In this document: piece after piece, positions 11,681 to 22,215 of the stretch
How the letters are laid out: each line of letters begins with the position of its first letter
Numbering within the stretch: position 1 is the first letter of the stretch
Assembly (NCBI RefSeq): GCF_029407905.1
Contig: NC_073625.1
Coordinates: 165,994,240-166,058,239 of the forward strand
Origin: Bubalus kerabau
Lineage: Eukaryota > Chordata > Mammalia > Artiodactyla > Bovidae
Length of the DNA stretch: 64,000 nt
Direction of reading: 5' to 3'
Made by a program: the position numbers and the translations under genes
The notes under the pieces: generated by a model
Told to the model about the DNA's origin: nothing
The model's database searches: none
Seen by the model: only the letters and a program-made list of their open reading frames with translations

Positions 11681-12470
11681 GCCTTCCAGGGCCTGAGAAT
11701 AACTTCTTGTCTAACTCTATGAAATGAATTGTCCAATGAGACACCCATGCTGACAAAGCAAAAAACTTTATTGGAAAGGTGTGCCCAGGCTAAGAATAGC
11801 AGGGTATGGGTAAATAGAAGATTGGTTCTGCCATTTGACTCACAGTCTCACGTTTTATGGTAATGGGGTTAGCCTTTCAGGTTGCTTCTGGCGAGTCATC
11901 TTATTTGTGCCTGCCCATATTTGGTCTGACCTGATGCAAAGAACTGACTCATTAGAAAAGACCCTGATGCTAGGAAAGATTGAAAGCAGCAGGAGAAGGG
12001 GATGAGAGAGATGAGAAGGTTGGATGGCATCACTGACTTGATGGATATGAGTTTGAGCAGGCTCTGGGTGTTGCTGATGGACAGGGAAGCCTGATATGCT
12101 GTAGTCCATGGGGTCTCAAAGAGTCGGACACAAACTGTTCAGTTCAGCAATTGAACTGAACTGAACTTGGTGTGACTCGGGTCCTTCCTTGGTGGTGAAA
12201 GTTCATCTCTCAGCCAAGATGGTTTCCAGTGCAAGGCTTTCTGGGAGGTGGGAGGACATATTATGGACTGGTATCTCCTCCCTCCTTTAGGCCCCTCCTG
12301 AATTCTTGTGGTTTTTGGTGGCAGGAACATGTTCCTTATTGAGACCTCCTGTTTTGAGACAGCTCATGTGAGCTGTTATTATCGTGCCTGACCTAGGTGA
12401 ATGGTTTCAGTCAGTGGTTCCCTGGAGCCTAACTGACTAGGGGCAAGGGAACTACCAAGTCTAGCCCACT
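11681..12470 (-). mobile_element. endogenous retrovirus LTR, split by BovB
   Basis: On the minus strand this reads as a U3-R-U5 type LTR. An AATAAAG polyadenylation signal lies opposite about 11766-11774, followed by a 'gctttgtcagcatgggtg' U5-like block. The plus-strand limits tgcc...ccca fit TG...CA ends, but I could not confirm a TSD. A BovB 3' fragment (11931-12166) interrupts it. No gag, pol or env sequence is attached. The exact ERV family is uncertain. Confidence 0.55.
11931..12166 (+). mobile_element. BovB LINE 3' fragment with 10-bp TSD
   Basis: Plus-strand terminal 236 bp of BovB from the 'acctgatgcaaagaactgac' region to a tail of ctgaa repeats. The TSD ttggtctgac (11921-11930) and ttggtgtgac (12167-12176) has one mismatch and lies in the surrounding LTR. 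The tail holds a compact inverted repeat, gttcagttca / tgaactgaac with loop gcaat (about 12137-12161). Confidence 0.9.
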
Positions 12471-13758
12471 ATAATCATGCTCTTCCAGCTAGGATTCAAA
12501 AATGGCCACCTGAAGGACAGTCTGCAGTAATCTTTGCAAGAGAGGGAACTGTCAGAATGGCAGAGTCTAGATTTTGGTGGGATGAATTGAGTGGTGGAAG
12601 ATAGGGCAATGATAGTAGCAAAGTTTAGACCATAGCCAAGGTATTTAAGGAGAGAAAGCAAGATAATAGTAATAGGAAGCTATGAGATCATGAAAATAAT
12701 TTTCTCTCTTCCTCTTCATCACTTTCCCACTCTTACCCCAATTTGGGTACCATCTTGAGTTCTATAAAACTGACCTCTAGCCAACATTTCCAACTTTATG
12801 CAAGAAAACTTTTAAAACAATTCTTTTTAGATGAGGAAGATGAGTATTATATTAATAGGTTTTGAGGATAAATTATGCAAAAAGGGAGAAGCTGAAGATG
12901 AGAGAGAGAGAGAGAGAGAGAAAATTGGTTTAGTGAGGCTCTGATCTAAGACTGAGGGGATAGGAGTAGAATTAAGATCAGATATTAGACCTGACCAAGA
13001 GGCAAGATTATCTTCAAGTGTAATAAAAAGGATAAATTGTGAGAGGGAGGGGAATAAACATTTGTATGTAGCAGGGAGAGAAGTTGAGGGAATTTATATG
13101 GTGGAATTGCCTTTATTTCTCTGTGACTTAGGAGGCAAAGTCATCTGCTGAATGTAAGGATGTAAGGTGTCAGTTTAGGAGCTTGAGAATAGAAATAAAA
13201 GTTTGAAATTGACCAAAAAAAAAATGGCCTTCTCTTTATTGGAATGGGCCCAGCTTCAAGAGGCTTATTTAATGGCCATGTCTCAACCACCTGAACTGCC
13301 TTCCTTGCTGTAAATCTTTCCTCACAAATAGAAAGCCATGGCAAGCAACCTGTCACAGAATTCCAACTGAGTGCTAAATGCATGTTTTTCTTTAAAACTT
13401 CCTCAACGATTACTAAACAGATGGCCTTCCACAGTTAACTTCACCAGAACATCTTGTCAGGCCCAGCCTGTTTAGCTTCAAAGGTGGCATAAGTCATAGC
13501 TGTTTTCACTGGCCTGACTGTATTTCACTGTAAGGCTGTTCACCTACTCATTATTTACACAAGCCTAATAGCTTTTATAAAAGCTAAATTCAGGAAAAGA
13601 AAAATGTGATGTCTAATTACTTCATCCTCTTGCTTAAAATGTGTCATAGATACCATATCCTAACTGGGATCAGGTGATTATTTTTTTTATCATGTTGCTT
13701 AACGGGACTGCATGACCTGGACCTGTCAACCTTATCACTTGTCCCTTCCAAGCCCCAT
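12471..13758. other. unclassified stretch with a GA microsatellite
   Basis: No repeat family recognised apart from a (GA)n tract. 13230-13600 is of ordinary complexity with no open frame of interest. Confidence 0.5.
12899..12921 (+). repeat. (GA)n microsatellite
   Basis: About 11 uninterrupted GA units in purine-rich surroundings. Confidence 0.95.
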
Positions 13759-13759
13759 C

Positions 13760-14062
13760 CTTTTTTTTTTTTTTTTTTTTAAAGAATTATTCATTTATTT
13801 TTGGTTGCACTGGGTCTGTGTTGCTGTCTGTGGGCTTTCTCTAGTTGAGGGGGGCTACTCTCTAGCTGCTGTGTGCAGGCTTCTCGTTGCCATGGCTTCT
13901 TTTATCATGGAGCACAAGCTCTAGGTATGAGGGCTTCAGTAGTTGTGGGTGAGTGGGCTTAGTTGCTCCATGGCCTGTGGAATCTTCCTAGACCAGGCAT
14001 TGAACCCAAGTCTCCTGCATTGACAGGCAGATTCTTACCCACTGGACCACCAGAGAAGGCCC
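13760..14062 (-). mobile_element. long CHR-type SINE
   Basis: A run of about 18 T residues followed by 'ttcatttatttttggttgc' marks the A-tail. The right end, 'gacaggcagattcttaccc' then 'actggaccaccagagaagg', is the complement of the tRNA-like head. The element is longer than the other CHR copies (about 300 bp). Direct repeats around ccatcc on both sides are a weak TSD. Confidence 0.8.
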
Positions 14063-14189
14063 ACCATCCTGCCCTTATGGCGGATAGTCTTATTCTCAAA
14101 ATCATCATACCCAGTTTTGTCTCTGAGCTATTTCACAAGCTAGTTTTCTTTGTTCCTACATCACTTACCTCTTTGTACTTCATCAAACT

Positions 14190-14456
14190 AATTTAAACTC
14201 ATGCTCCTTGTCTCAGCTAAGATATCACTCCTGAGAATTGTTCTCAACCTTCTAGGGGTTAAATGCTTCTGCCAAATCTCCCACAAATCCATGTTTCTGC
14301 TTTACAGTTGCCTCTTCATCATCCATCCCCCCTCTGTATTTGTAGCCTCATGAGGTCAGAGACCCTATCTGAAGCGTCATGATTCTTTCTGTAGTATATT
14401 GAACATGGCTCCTGTCTCATAATAGAAACTCAGAAAATACTTGTTGAATTAAACCA
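14190..14456 (+). repeat. LINE2 (L2) 3'-end relic
   Basis: Blocks 'tctcagctaagatatcactcc', 'cctcatgaggtcagagaccc' and 'actcagaaaatacttgttg' follow the order of the L2 3' end (tcagctcaaatgtcac; agggcagggac; ctcaataaatatttgttg). It is heavily diverged, as expected for a pre-placental LINE. Confidence 0.6.
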
Positions 14457-14499
14457 TGGTTCTACTATCTTCTGATTTGAGAAAAGAGTGTATAAAAAT

Positions 14500-14700
14500 A
14501 GCAAAACTGGAGTTTGGACAGACGATCCAGTCCTGGTGCCAGGATCTACTAGCTATATGACCTTGTAGAGAAATATCCTTATTTTTCTTACTTATAAAAT
14601 AGAGTTAAGTCTACTTACCTTCTTCATTGTTTAAGAAGTAAATAAAACAATATGTCTAGCACAGATGGCACAAAAATAGGGTAATATAAATGATAGATTC
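14500..14700 (+). repeat. MIR SINE relic
   Basis: The MIR order can be followed: 'ctatatgaccttgtagag', then 'cttataaaatagagttaag', then 'ttgtttaagaagtaaataaa', then 'atgtctagcacagatggc'. Ancient tRNA-derived SINE with no function implied. Confidence 0.6.
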
Positions 14701-15285
14701 TGTCTTGTGTTATTTTCCCACTTAAAACACCAGTACCAACATTTTCTAGTTGTTTTCCTTGTTTTTTCCTCCTTCTGTTGGTTGTATCAAGATGGCAGCA
14801 TGGAGTAAGTTTGAAAAGAGCTGTTTATACAATTGGTTACAATATCAATAGTAACTAAAAATAGCTAACATTTATTAAGCAATGGCTTGTTTCTGGCAAT
14901 ATGCTAAGCAGTTAATATGTACTCCATTCCTAGCACTTTTTTTTTTTTTGTCATTTGTGATATTCAGTGTTATAGAGGACAAAATCACTTGCTCTTCTTG
15001 CAATCAGTGGTGACCTTGGAAGACAAGACTGAGAATCTACTGTTCTCTTCACATTTGAGGTGGGCGCAGTGTATGCCTGCTATTTATTTTATATTCCCTC
15101 ACCTTTTCATGCTGCTAGTGCACAGTAACACAGAAAGGAGATGCATGAGGAGATGGTCTGAGCCACTCCTCTCCCACAATTTTTACTCACAAAGCATGCC
15201 AGCCTATGGCTATACAGAAATGCCTGCATCTTCCCAAAGATGTGACTGATTTTTGGCCTATCCTCTTCTTAGAACTCCTGTAAAC
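14701..15285. other. unclassified stretch
   Basis: No recognised repeat. An open frame at 14917-15249 (110 codons, plus) has no domain; it is hydrophobic with scattered Cys and Met and no splice or start support, so it is not called as a gene. Confidence 0.45.
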
Positions 15286-15289
15286 ATCC

Positions 15290-15495
15290 TGTACATTTTA
15301 ATGTTGCTGTCACATAGTATGCTTGTTTCCTTAAATACATATATACTTGTTTGCTTATCACCATATTGTTCTATTTCCCCAGTAGGTTGTTCAGTAAGGC
15401 AGAAACTGTGTCTTAATACCTCAGAACCTCATATTGCAGCAGTCACATGATAGCTTTCTAACACTATTCTTGAGTGAATATATTTTGAATAAATT
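15290..15495 (+). repeat. possible L2 3'-end relic
   Basis: 'acttgtttgcttatcacc', 'ccagtaggttgttcagtaag', 'gcagaaactgtgtctta' and 'attcttgagtgaatatat' parallel the terminal L2 region. Weaker than the 14.2 kb copy. Confidence 0.4.
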
Positions 15496-15508
15496 ACCCC
15501 CTACTTAT

Positions 15509-15530
15509 GTACACACACACACATGTCCAT

Positions 15531-15562
<32 letters not shown>
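15509..15562 (+). repeat. (CA)n microsatellite
   Basis: A pure CA run of about 14 units (15533-15561) is preceded by a shorter interrupted CA run. Likely polymorphic in length. Confidence 0.95.
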
Positions 15563-15564
<2 letters not shown>

Positions 15565-15639
15565 ACTTTCTAGGAAATATGGCTCTCACAATTCTGTTTA
15601 CCTTGCAGAGCTTTATTTGGTTGAGGTTAAATACACTGC

Positions 15640-15919
15640 CAGAGAAGGCAATGGCACCCCACTCCAGTACTCTTGCCTGGAAAATCCCATGGACGGAGGG
15701 GCCTGGAGGGCTGCAGTCCATGGGGTCGCTAGGAGTTGGACACGACTGAGTGACTTCACTTTATTTTTTCACTTTCATGCATTGGAGAAGGAAATGGCAA
15801 CCCACTCCAATGTTCTTGCCTGGAGAATCCCAGGGACGGGGGAGCCTGGTGGGCTGCCGTCTCTGGGGTCGCACAGAGTCGTACACGACTGAAGCGACTT
15901 AGCAGCAGCAGTAGCAGCA
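15640..15919 (+). mobile_element. Bov-A2 dimeric SINE with short TSD
   Basis: Two Bov-A units in tandem joined by 'ttcactttcatgcattgga'. Unit 1 starts 'gagaaggcaatggcacccc', and unit 2 ends in 'gcgacttagcagcagcag'. Flanking aatacactgc (about 15630) and aagacactgc (about 15918) share acactgc. Open frames of up to 152 codons across it are SINE translation. Confidence 0.92.
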
Positions 15920-15927
15920 AAGACACT

Positions 15928-17504
15928 GCACAGCGCTGGCTGGCTCCTGTGGAAAGTCTGGGCTGTAAGAAGAACATCTGGGAGAAAAGGGGTTCACAGA
16001 ATGAATAGGTTGTACATTTTTGTTGAAGATTGGAGAGATGAGGGAAAAATGTGAAACTAAGTGTGCTAACATGACCTTGGACATTATTCTGGGCTCTGAG
16101 CTAGCCTTCTTTTGCCACCTCAGTCAAAATAATTTTCTCAATTAAGGTCTGGGTTCTCATCTGTCAAATAAATGTGTTAAAAATGACCTTCACAGGATAG
16201 TCCTCAGGAAAAGCTAATAAATGATTGCAAGAATCTGAGACAAGGAAAATCTTGAATAATAAATCAGGACCTTTCTGTACTAAATCAGACTGAGAGGCAT
16301 TTAATTTGGAATCTTCCAGCGTTTGGCTATCTGCTAAAGGAAAAAGGATCACAATAAATGTATTATAAAAGAAAAGCTGACAGTTGAGAAACTAAAATGA
16401 AAAGTAACAACATAAACGATGTTAGGAGATGCCTTCAAGGAGACGAATCTTCAGAAAGTTGAGATCTCAATTTAGAACATTTCTTTCTCTATAATTGTTG
16501 TTCTGCATGCCGCTGCACTATGATGAAATGGCCATAAACTTAGTGTGATAGGCCTGCAGAATAATTTAATTATAATTTAACATTTACTTTTATGCTATGC
16601 AATTACTTACATTGCTTTTTTTTGCTGAAGACAATACATTTAAGCAGCTGCACACAATGAAAAAATAGCTGACAGGGTCAATTCTAAAGTTACGCTAAGG
16701 TTTAGTTACATTCCTTTTTCACCCAGTGGACTTAACAAATTGGGCAGTATGAGACTGGTTAAAGGAAAATCAGATAAATAATCAGGTACCCTTGATTCTC
16801 CTCTAAATCTTTTCTCAATCTAGCATTCTGAATTTTGTAGATTCCTTAATCTTTAGTGGATCAATCACTATTATGTGTAGACATTGTCACTTGATGGTCA
16901 ATTATTTTTTATTTACTATCATTCTCTAAGAAAGATACTAATAATGTTAAAGAATAAAAGAAAGTCTGTTGTTTATGAGATTAAATCCATCCTTGAAGCC
17001 AATTTTTGACATATATTGGGTGTCTCCTTTCCAGTATTGTGCAAGACTAGATCATGATGTTTGGCTTTTATTCTGTATTCTAGATTCCTTTATATTTTTC
17101 CTCTTCCTGAAATTTTGTATTGTATGTAGCTTGCACATAAGCAGTTTAACTCAAAAAATATTTGTTGCTCAGTTACAATGCTGAAATTACATGAAAGTGT
17201 CAATTAAAATATTTTTGCATTAAATATATCATTTCCATGTTCTCTCTTTGTACAGGAGGATTAAACAGTCTACGTTAACTTAAAAATTAACCCATATCTT
17301 TTATTATCAACATATCAATTTTGACTTGTATAATTTAGAATTTTGGGTGATCCTGATGACAACAAACTGGCTCTGTTAGAATTAAAGTTTCCAAGTAAAG
17401 GCCATAACTTTGAGCCTACACTTCTAAAACTTAAGGGGACACAGAAATTATTTCATTTATTTGTATATTTTACAGTAGAATATCAGACATATTTTTAAAC
17501 AATT
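15928..17504. other. unclassified AT-rich stretch
   Basis: About 1.6 kb with no recognisable repeat, no gene and no long open frame (longest about 71 codons). Confidence 0.5.
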
Positions 17505-17796
17505 TCAATGAGATGCATTTAACATAAAAATTCACCTATTAAAATGTACAATTCAATGTTTTAAAATATATTTTTATGATTGTGCAGGCATCACCACAAT
17601 TTTGTTTTCACTCCTCCTTAAAAGAAACCACATACCATCAGCCTTAAGCAATCAACCCCATATCCTTCTTCCCCACCTCCCACTAGTCCTAAGTCCTAAG
17701 CAACCAGTAATTTACTTTCCTTCTCTATAGATTTACTTATTCTGGATATTTCAAAGAAATTAAACCACATGATATGTGTTTTTTGGGTTTTGATTC
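17505..17796 (-). repeat. ancient L1 relic
   Basis: 'aaaatgtacaattcaatg', 'gcaggcatcaccacaat', 'aaagaaaccacataccatc' and 'tctatagatttacttattc' in this order match an old mammalian L1 3' region read on the reverse strand. It stops at the BovB junction at about 17797. I do not see its continuation on the far side of the BovB pair. Confidence 0.55.
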
Positions 17797-18797
17797 TTTC
17801 AGTTCAGTTCAGTCCCTCAGTCGTGTCCAACTCTTTGCAACCCCATGAATCACAGCACGACAGGCTTTCCTGTCCATCACCAACTCCCAGGGTTTACCCA
17901 AACTCATGTCCATCAAGTCGGTGATGCCATCCAGCCATCTCATCCTCTGTCATCCCCTTCTCCTCCTTCCCTCAATATTTCCCAGCATCAAGGTCTTTTC
18001 CAGTGAGTCAGCTCTTCTCATCAGGTGGGCAAAGTATAGGAGTTTCAGCTGCAACATCAGTCCTTCCAATGAACACCCAGGACTGATCTCCTTTAGGACG
18101 GACTGGTTGGATCTCTTTGCAGTCCAAGGGACTCTCAAGAGTCTTCTCCAACACCACAGGTCAAAAGCATCAATTCTTTCGTGCTCAGCTTTCTTTATAC
18201 TCCAACTCTCACATCCATACATGACCACTGGAAAAACCATAGCCTTGACTAGATGGCCCGTTGTTGACAAAGTAATGTCTCTGCTTTTTAATATACTGTC
18301 TAGGTTGGTCATAACTTTCCTTCCAAGGAGTAAGCATCTTTTAATTTCATGGCTGCAATCACCATCTGCAGTGATTTTGGAGCCCAGAAAAATAAAGTCA
18401 GGCACTGTTTCCACTGTTTCCTCATCTATTTGCTATGAAGTGATGGGACCGGATGCCATGATCTTAGTTTACTGAATGTTGAGCATTAAGCCAGCTTTTT
18501 CACTCTCCTCTTTCACTTTCATCAAGAGGCTCTTTAGTTCTTCTTCACTTTCTGCCATAAGGGTGGTATCATCTGCATATCTGAGGTTATGGATGTTTCT
18601 ACCAGAAATCTTGATTCCAGCTTGTGCTTCTTCCAGCCCAGCGTTTCTCATGATGTACTCTGCATATAAGTTAAATAAGCAGGGTGACAATATACAGCCT
18701 TGACGTACTCCTTTTCCTATTTGGAACCAGTCTGTTCTTCCATGTGCAGTTCTAACTGTTGCTTCCTGACCTGCATACAGGTTTCTCAAGAGGTCAG
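17797..18797 (-). mobile_element. BovB LINE, 3' half, left arm of an inverted pair
   Basis: The reverse BovB 3' end begins with the complement of the ctgaa tail at 17797. The element runs back through the post-RT region and RT domain to 'gcatacaggtttctcaaga' (about 18795), where it abuts the 5' UTR of a second, plus-strand BovB. The RT YADD box is intact in this fragment. No TSD was found. It shares diagnostic variants with the plus-strand copy next door (see findings). Confidence 0.92.
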
Positions 18798-18810
18798 GTG
18801 CGGTGGCCAA
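18469..18810 (-). pseudogene. BovB reverse transcriptase fragment
   Basis: This open frame encodes the RT palm region of BovB. It contains 'LYAGQEATVR', the 'GCILSPCLFNLYAEY' box and the catalytic box LRYADDTTLMA (YADD at residues 78-81). The first residues come from the junction with the neighbouring BovB 5' UTR and are not native. The element lacks its endonuclease and is a dead fragment. Confidence 0.85.
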
Positions 18811-19623
18811 GAGGAGCTACCCTACGTCTGAGGTAAGGAGCAGCAGCTGTGCTTTGCTGGAGCAGCTGTGAAGAGATACCCTACATCGAAGGTAAGAGAA
18901 ACCCAAGTAAGATGGTTGGCACTGAGAGAGAGCATCAGAGGGCAGACAGACTGAAACCACAATCACAGACAACTAGCCAATCTGATCACACGGACCACAG
19001 CTTTGTCTAACTCAATGAAACTAAGCCATGCTGTGTGGGGTCACCGAAGACCTAACAGAAGGAGAAGATACTAAGAAGAGGTGGCAAGAATACACAGGAT
19101 AACTGTACAAAAAAGATCTTCATGACCAAGATAATCATGATGGTGTGATCACTCACCTAGAGCCAGACATCCTGGAATGTGAAGTCAAGTGGGCCTTAGG
19201 AAGCATCACTACGAACAAAGTTAGTGGAGGTGATGGAATTCCAGTTGAGCTATTTCAAATCCTGGAAGATGATGCTGTGAAAGTGCTGTACTCAATATGC
19301 CAGCAGATTTGAAAAACTCAGCAGCGGCCACAGTGGAAAAGGTCAGTTCTCATTCTAATCCCAAAGAAAGGCAATGCCAGAGAATGCTCAAACTACCACA
19401 CAATTGCACTCATCTCACACGCTAGTAAAGTAATGCTCAAAATTCTTCAAGCTAGGCTTCAGCAATATGTGAACTGTGAACTTCCAGATGTTCAAGCTGT
19501 TTTTGGAAAGGCAGAGGAACAAGAGATAAAATTGCCAACATCTGATGGATCATCAAAAAAGCAAGAGAGTTCTAGAAGAACATCTATTTCTGCTTTACTG
19601 ACTATGCCAAAGCCTTTGACTGT

Positions 19624-20055
19624 GTGGATCACAATAAACTGTGGAAAATTCTGAAAGAGATGGGAATACCAGACCACCTGACCTGCCTCCTGAGAAACCT
19701 GTATGCAGGTCAAGAAGCAACAGTTAGAAATGGACATGGAACAACAGACTGGTTCCAAATAGGAAAAGGAGTATGTCAAGGCTGTATATTGTCACCCTGC
19801 TTATTTAACTTCTATGCAGAGTACATCATGATAAACGCTGGGCTGGAAGAAGCACAAGCTGGAATCAAGATTGCCGGGAGAAATATCCATAACCTCAGAT
19901 ATGCAGATGACACCACCCTTATGGCAGAAAGTGAAGAAGAACTAAAGAGCCTCTTGATGAAAGTGAAAGAGGAGAGTGAAAAAGCTGGCTTAATGCTCAA
20001 CATTCAGGAAACTAACATCATGGCATCTGGTCCCATCATCATGGCAAATAGATGA
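19624..20055 (+). pseudogene. BovB reverse transcriptase fragment
   Basis: 143 codons of BovB RT: 'DHNKLWKILKEMGIPDHL', 'GCILSPCLFNFYAEY', YADD at residues 93-96, then 'ESEEELKSLLMKVKEESEK'. Upstream sequence (19130-19620) continues the RT in other frames with stops. The frame is lost again after the 'MASGPI' block. Not functional. Confidence 0.85.
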
Positions 20056-20138
20056 GGAAATAGTGGAAACAGTGGCTGACTTTATTTTCTGGGCTCCAAA
20101 ATCACTGCAGATGGTGATTGCAGCCATGAAATTAAAAG

Positions 20139-20525
20139 ATGCTTTCTCCTGGAAGGAAAGTTATGACCAACCTAGATAGCATATTAAAAAGCAGAGACAT
20201 TACTTTGTCAACAAAGGTCCATCTAGTCAAGGCTATGGTTTTTCCAGTGGTTATGTATGGATGTGAGAGTTGGACTGTGAAGAAAGCTGAGTGCCGAAGA
20301 ATTGAGGCTTTTGACCTGTGGTGTTGGAGAAGACTCTTGAGAGTCCCTTGGACTGCGAGGAGATCCAACCAGTCCATCCAAAAGGAGATCAGTCCTGGAT
20401 GTTCATTGGAAGGATTGATGTTGCAGCTGAAACTACAATTCTTTGACCACCTGATGCAAAGAGCTGACTCATTTGAAAAGACCCTGATGCTGGGAAAGAT
20501 TGAGGGTGGGAGGAGAAGGGGATGA
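20139..20525 (+). pseudogene. BovB post-RT C-terminal fragment
   Basis: This frame encodes the conserved region after the RT ('VHLVKAMVFPVVMYGCESW', '[18 protein letters not shown]'). It is frameshifted relative to the RT fragment just upstream. The opposite-strand frame at 20132-20569 is its antisense and is left out. Confidence 0.8.
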
Positions 20526-20687
20526 CAGAGGATGAGATGGTTGTATGGAATCACCAACTCAGTGGACATGGGTTTGTGTGGACTCCGGGAGTTGGTGATG
20601 GACAGGGAAGCCTGGCGTGCTCCAGTTTACAGTGTCGCAAAGAGTTGGACATGACTGAGAGACTGAACTGAACTGAATATGAGAATC

Positions 20688-22013
20688 TGAGTCTGTTTAG
20701 TTACTGTGGAGATTTCTGTGTGTATGTCTCTGTGTGCGTGTTTTATCATTTAATAGATCTAGACAGACTGAGGCTGAAATTTCCAAGCTACCTTCTGTGA
20801 GCTATGGTTCTGATTTTGGTTCGTTTTTCAAAGAGTTTACAGTACTAATTGCAACTCTCTCCCATGTATATGCCATTCAGTCTGAGACCTTCAAGATGGT
20901 TAAACAAGAGCTCAATTTTCAAAGCCTTTGCTACACTGTTTAGGGTCATATTCATGTATATGTAGTTGAGATTATACACACTTCTGTAGGATCACTTCTT
21001 TTTTTTTTTTTAAGATCACTTTCTTGAATCCCCTTCTCATTGAGTCTCATTGACACTTTCTGGCTCTCAGAGAGTCCCACCCTTCTCTTCTGTCCAGAAA
21101 ACTAGGGCTTTAGTTTTCCCACTAGACTGTATACTCCCAACAGTACTGTTAGAAAGAATGATTCCTTTCCCTCAGAGTTCTGGGCCAACCCAACTGCCGC
21201 TGTCCAACTCTGCCACACTGCCACGGGGTTATGTGGGACTATAATGAAAAAAACAGAAACAGTGAATTTTCCCATTGTCTCTGACCCCAGGGGCTCCTTT
21301 CTCCAGTGTTCATATCAGAAATAAAGGTCTTGGAGCATTTTCTGTGTATACTCAGATTGCAATTCTGGCTTTTGTTCTGCTTTTTCGTCCAGGCTGGGAG
21401 ATATTGGAGGGAAAAAGCAAAAGCAACTCACTCTTATATTGGTCTTACTTTGAGTTCTGGTTTTCTTTCTTATTCTATGTGCTACTTTTTAACTTTTCAG
21501 AGTCTTCAAATAGCTGTTCAGTGCATCTGTCTAGGTTTTAGTTGTATTCAGTTGGAGAGAGGATGAAGTACCTTTACTTTTATCTCAACTGGTACCAGAA
21601 CCTTAAATGCATATTGAAAAGATTGTATTAAAATGGATTATTTATTATTTATGTCTATTTCATGTATTTCTTTTCCCTCCACATATTTTTAGATTTCTAT
21701 TTTCTAAACAACTCTAGACAAATGGCACAATTCTTTTTGAAAACAAAAAAAATCCCTCATAGAACAACATTCCTGATCTTATATTATTATTTAGCATCAT
21801 GCTTTCTTTATCTTATCACCAAGAATCACTTCTTTATCTTATTTTACCAAATTTTAAGGTTATTTTCTCTAGTCCTACTTGTGGCATATCATATCATTTT
21901 CTATATAAGAAGTTGTTAGATCAGTATTTAGAGAAATTTAGAATTTTAGTTGAATGAATCTATTTAAATAAAAATTCTTATAGGTAGATACACATGTTTT
22001 AAGAAGAACTAGG
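20688..22013. other. unclassified stretch
   Basis: About 1.3 kb with no recognised repeat. Open frames up to 88 codons (e.g. 21275-21541) are hydrophobic, overlap each other in two frames and show no domain. Confidence 0.45.
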
Positions 22014-22215
22014 GGCTTCCCTGGTGGCTCAGTGATAAAGAATCTGTCTGCCAAGCAGTAGACACAGGTCGGAGCCTTGGGTGGAAAGATCCACTGGAGA
22101 AGGAAATGGTAATCCACATGAGTTTTCTTGCCTGGGAAACCCATGGATAAAAGAATCTGACAGGCTACAGTCCATGGGGTTGCAAGGAGTCAACTTAGTG
22201 ACTAAATAACAGCAA
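22014..22215 (+). mobile_element. Bov-tA SINE
   Basis: Head 'aggggcttccctggtggct', then the Bov-A body and 'agtccatggggttgcaagg'. The end is decayed ('gtcaacttagtgactaaa'). Older-looking than the TSD-bearing copies. Confidence 0.85.

Larger units (their letters stand above)
18798..20687 (+). mobile_element. BovB LINE, internally deleted, right arm of an inverted pair
   Basis: Starts in BovB 5' UTR ('cggtggccaagaggagctac') and continues through the 5' leader to about 19030. It then jumps to the region just before the RT ('agaagatactaagaagaggtgg') and runs to the ctgaa-repeat tail at 20687. The endonuclease region is therefore missing. Several stops and frameshifts break the RT frame. The segment 19683-20687 is the inverted counterpart of 17797-18797. 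Confidence 0.92.

Noticed and set aside
12899..12921. GA run as a GAGA-factor site
   Set aside because: A simple dinucleotide microsatellite. Nothing else nearby suggests a promoter.
14917..15249. A 110-codon open frame outside clear repeats
   Set aside because: No domain, no signal or splice context, hydrophobic low-information start. The length is within chance for this much sequence on six frames.
15434..15892. A 152-codon frame with His/Thr-rich repeat and further sequence
   Set aside because: It is the (CA)n microsatellite followed by Bov-A2 read through. Composition and position are fully explained by repeats.
17906..18475. A 189-codon plus-strand open frame
   Set aside because: It is the antisense of the BovB post-RT region (minus strand) and shows only translated BovB complement. 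Similar antisense frames at 28425-28973, 34599-34949, 53226-53711 and 63463-63918 have the same cause.
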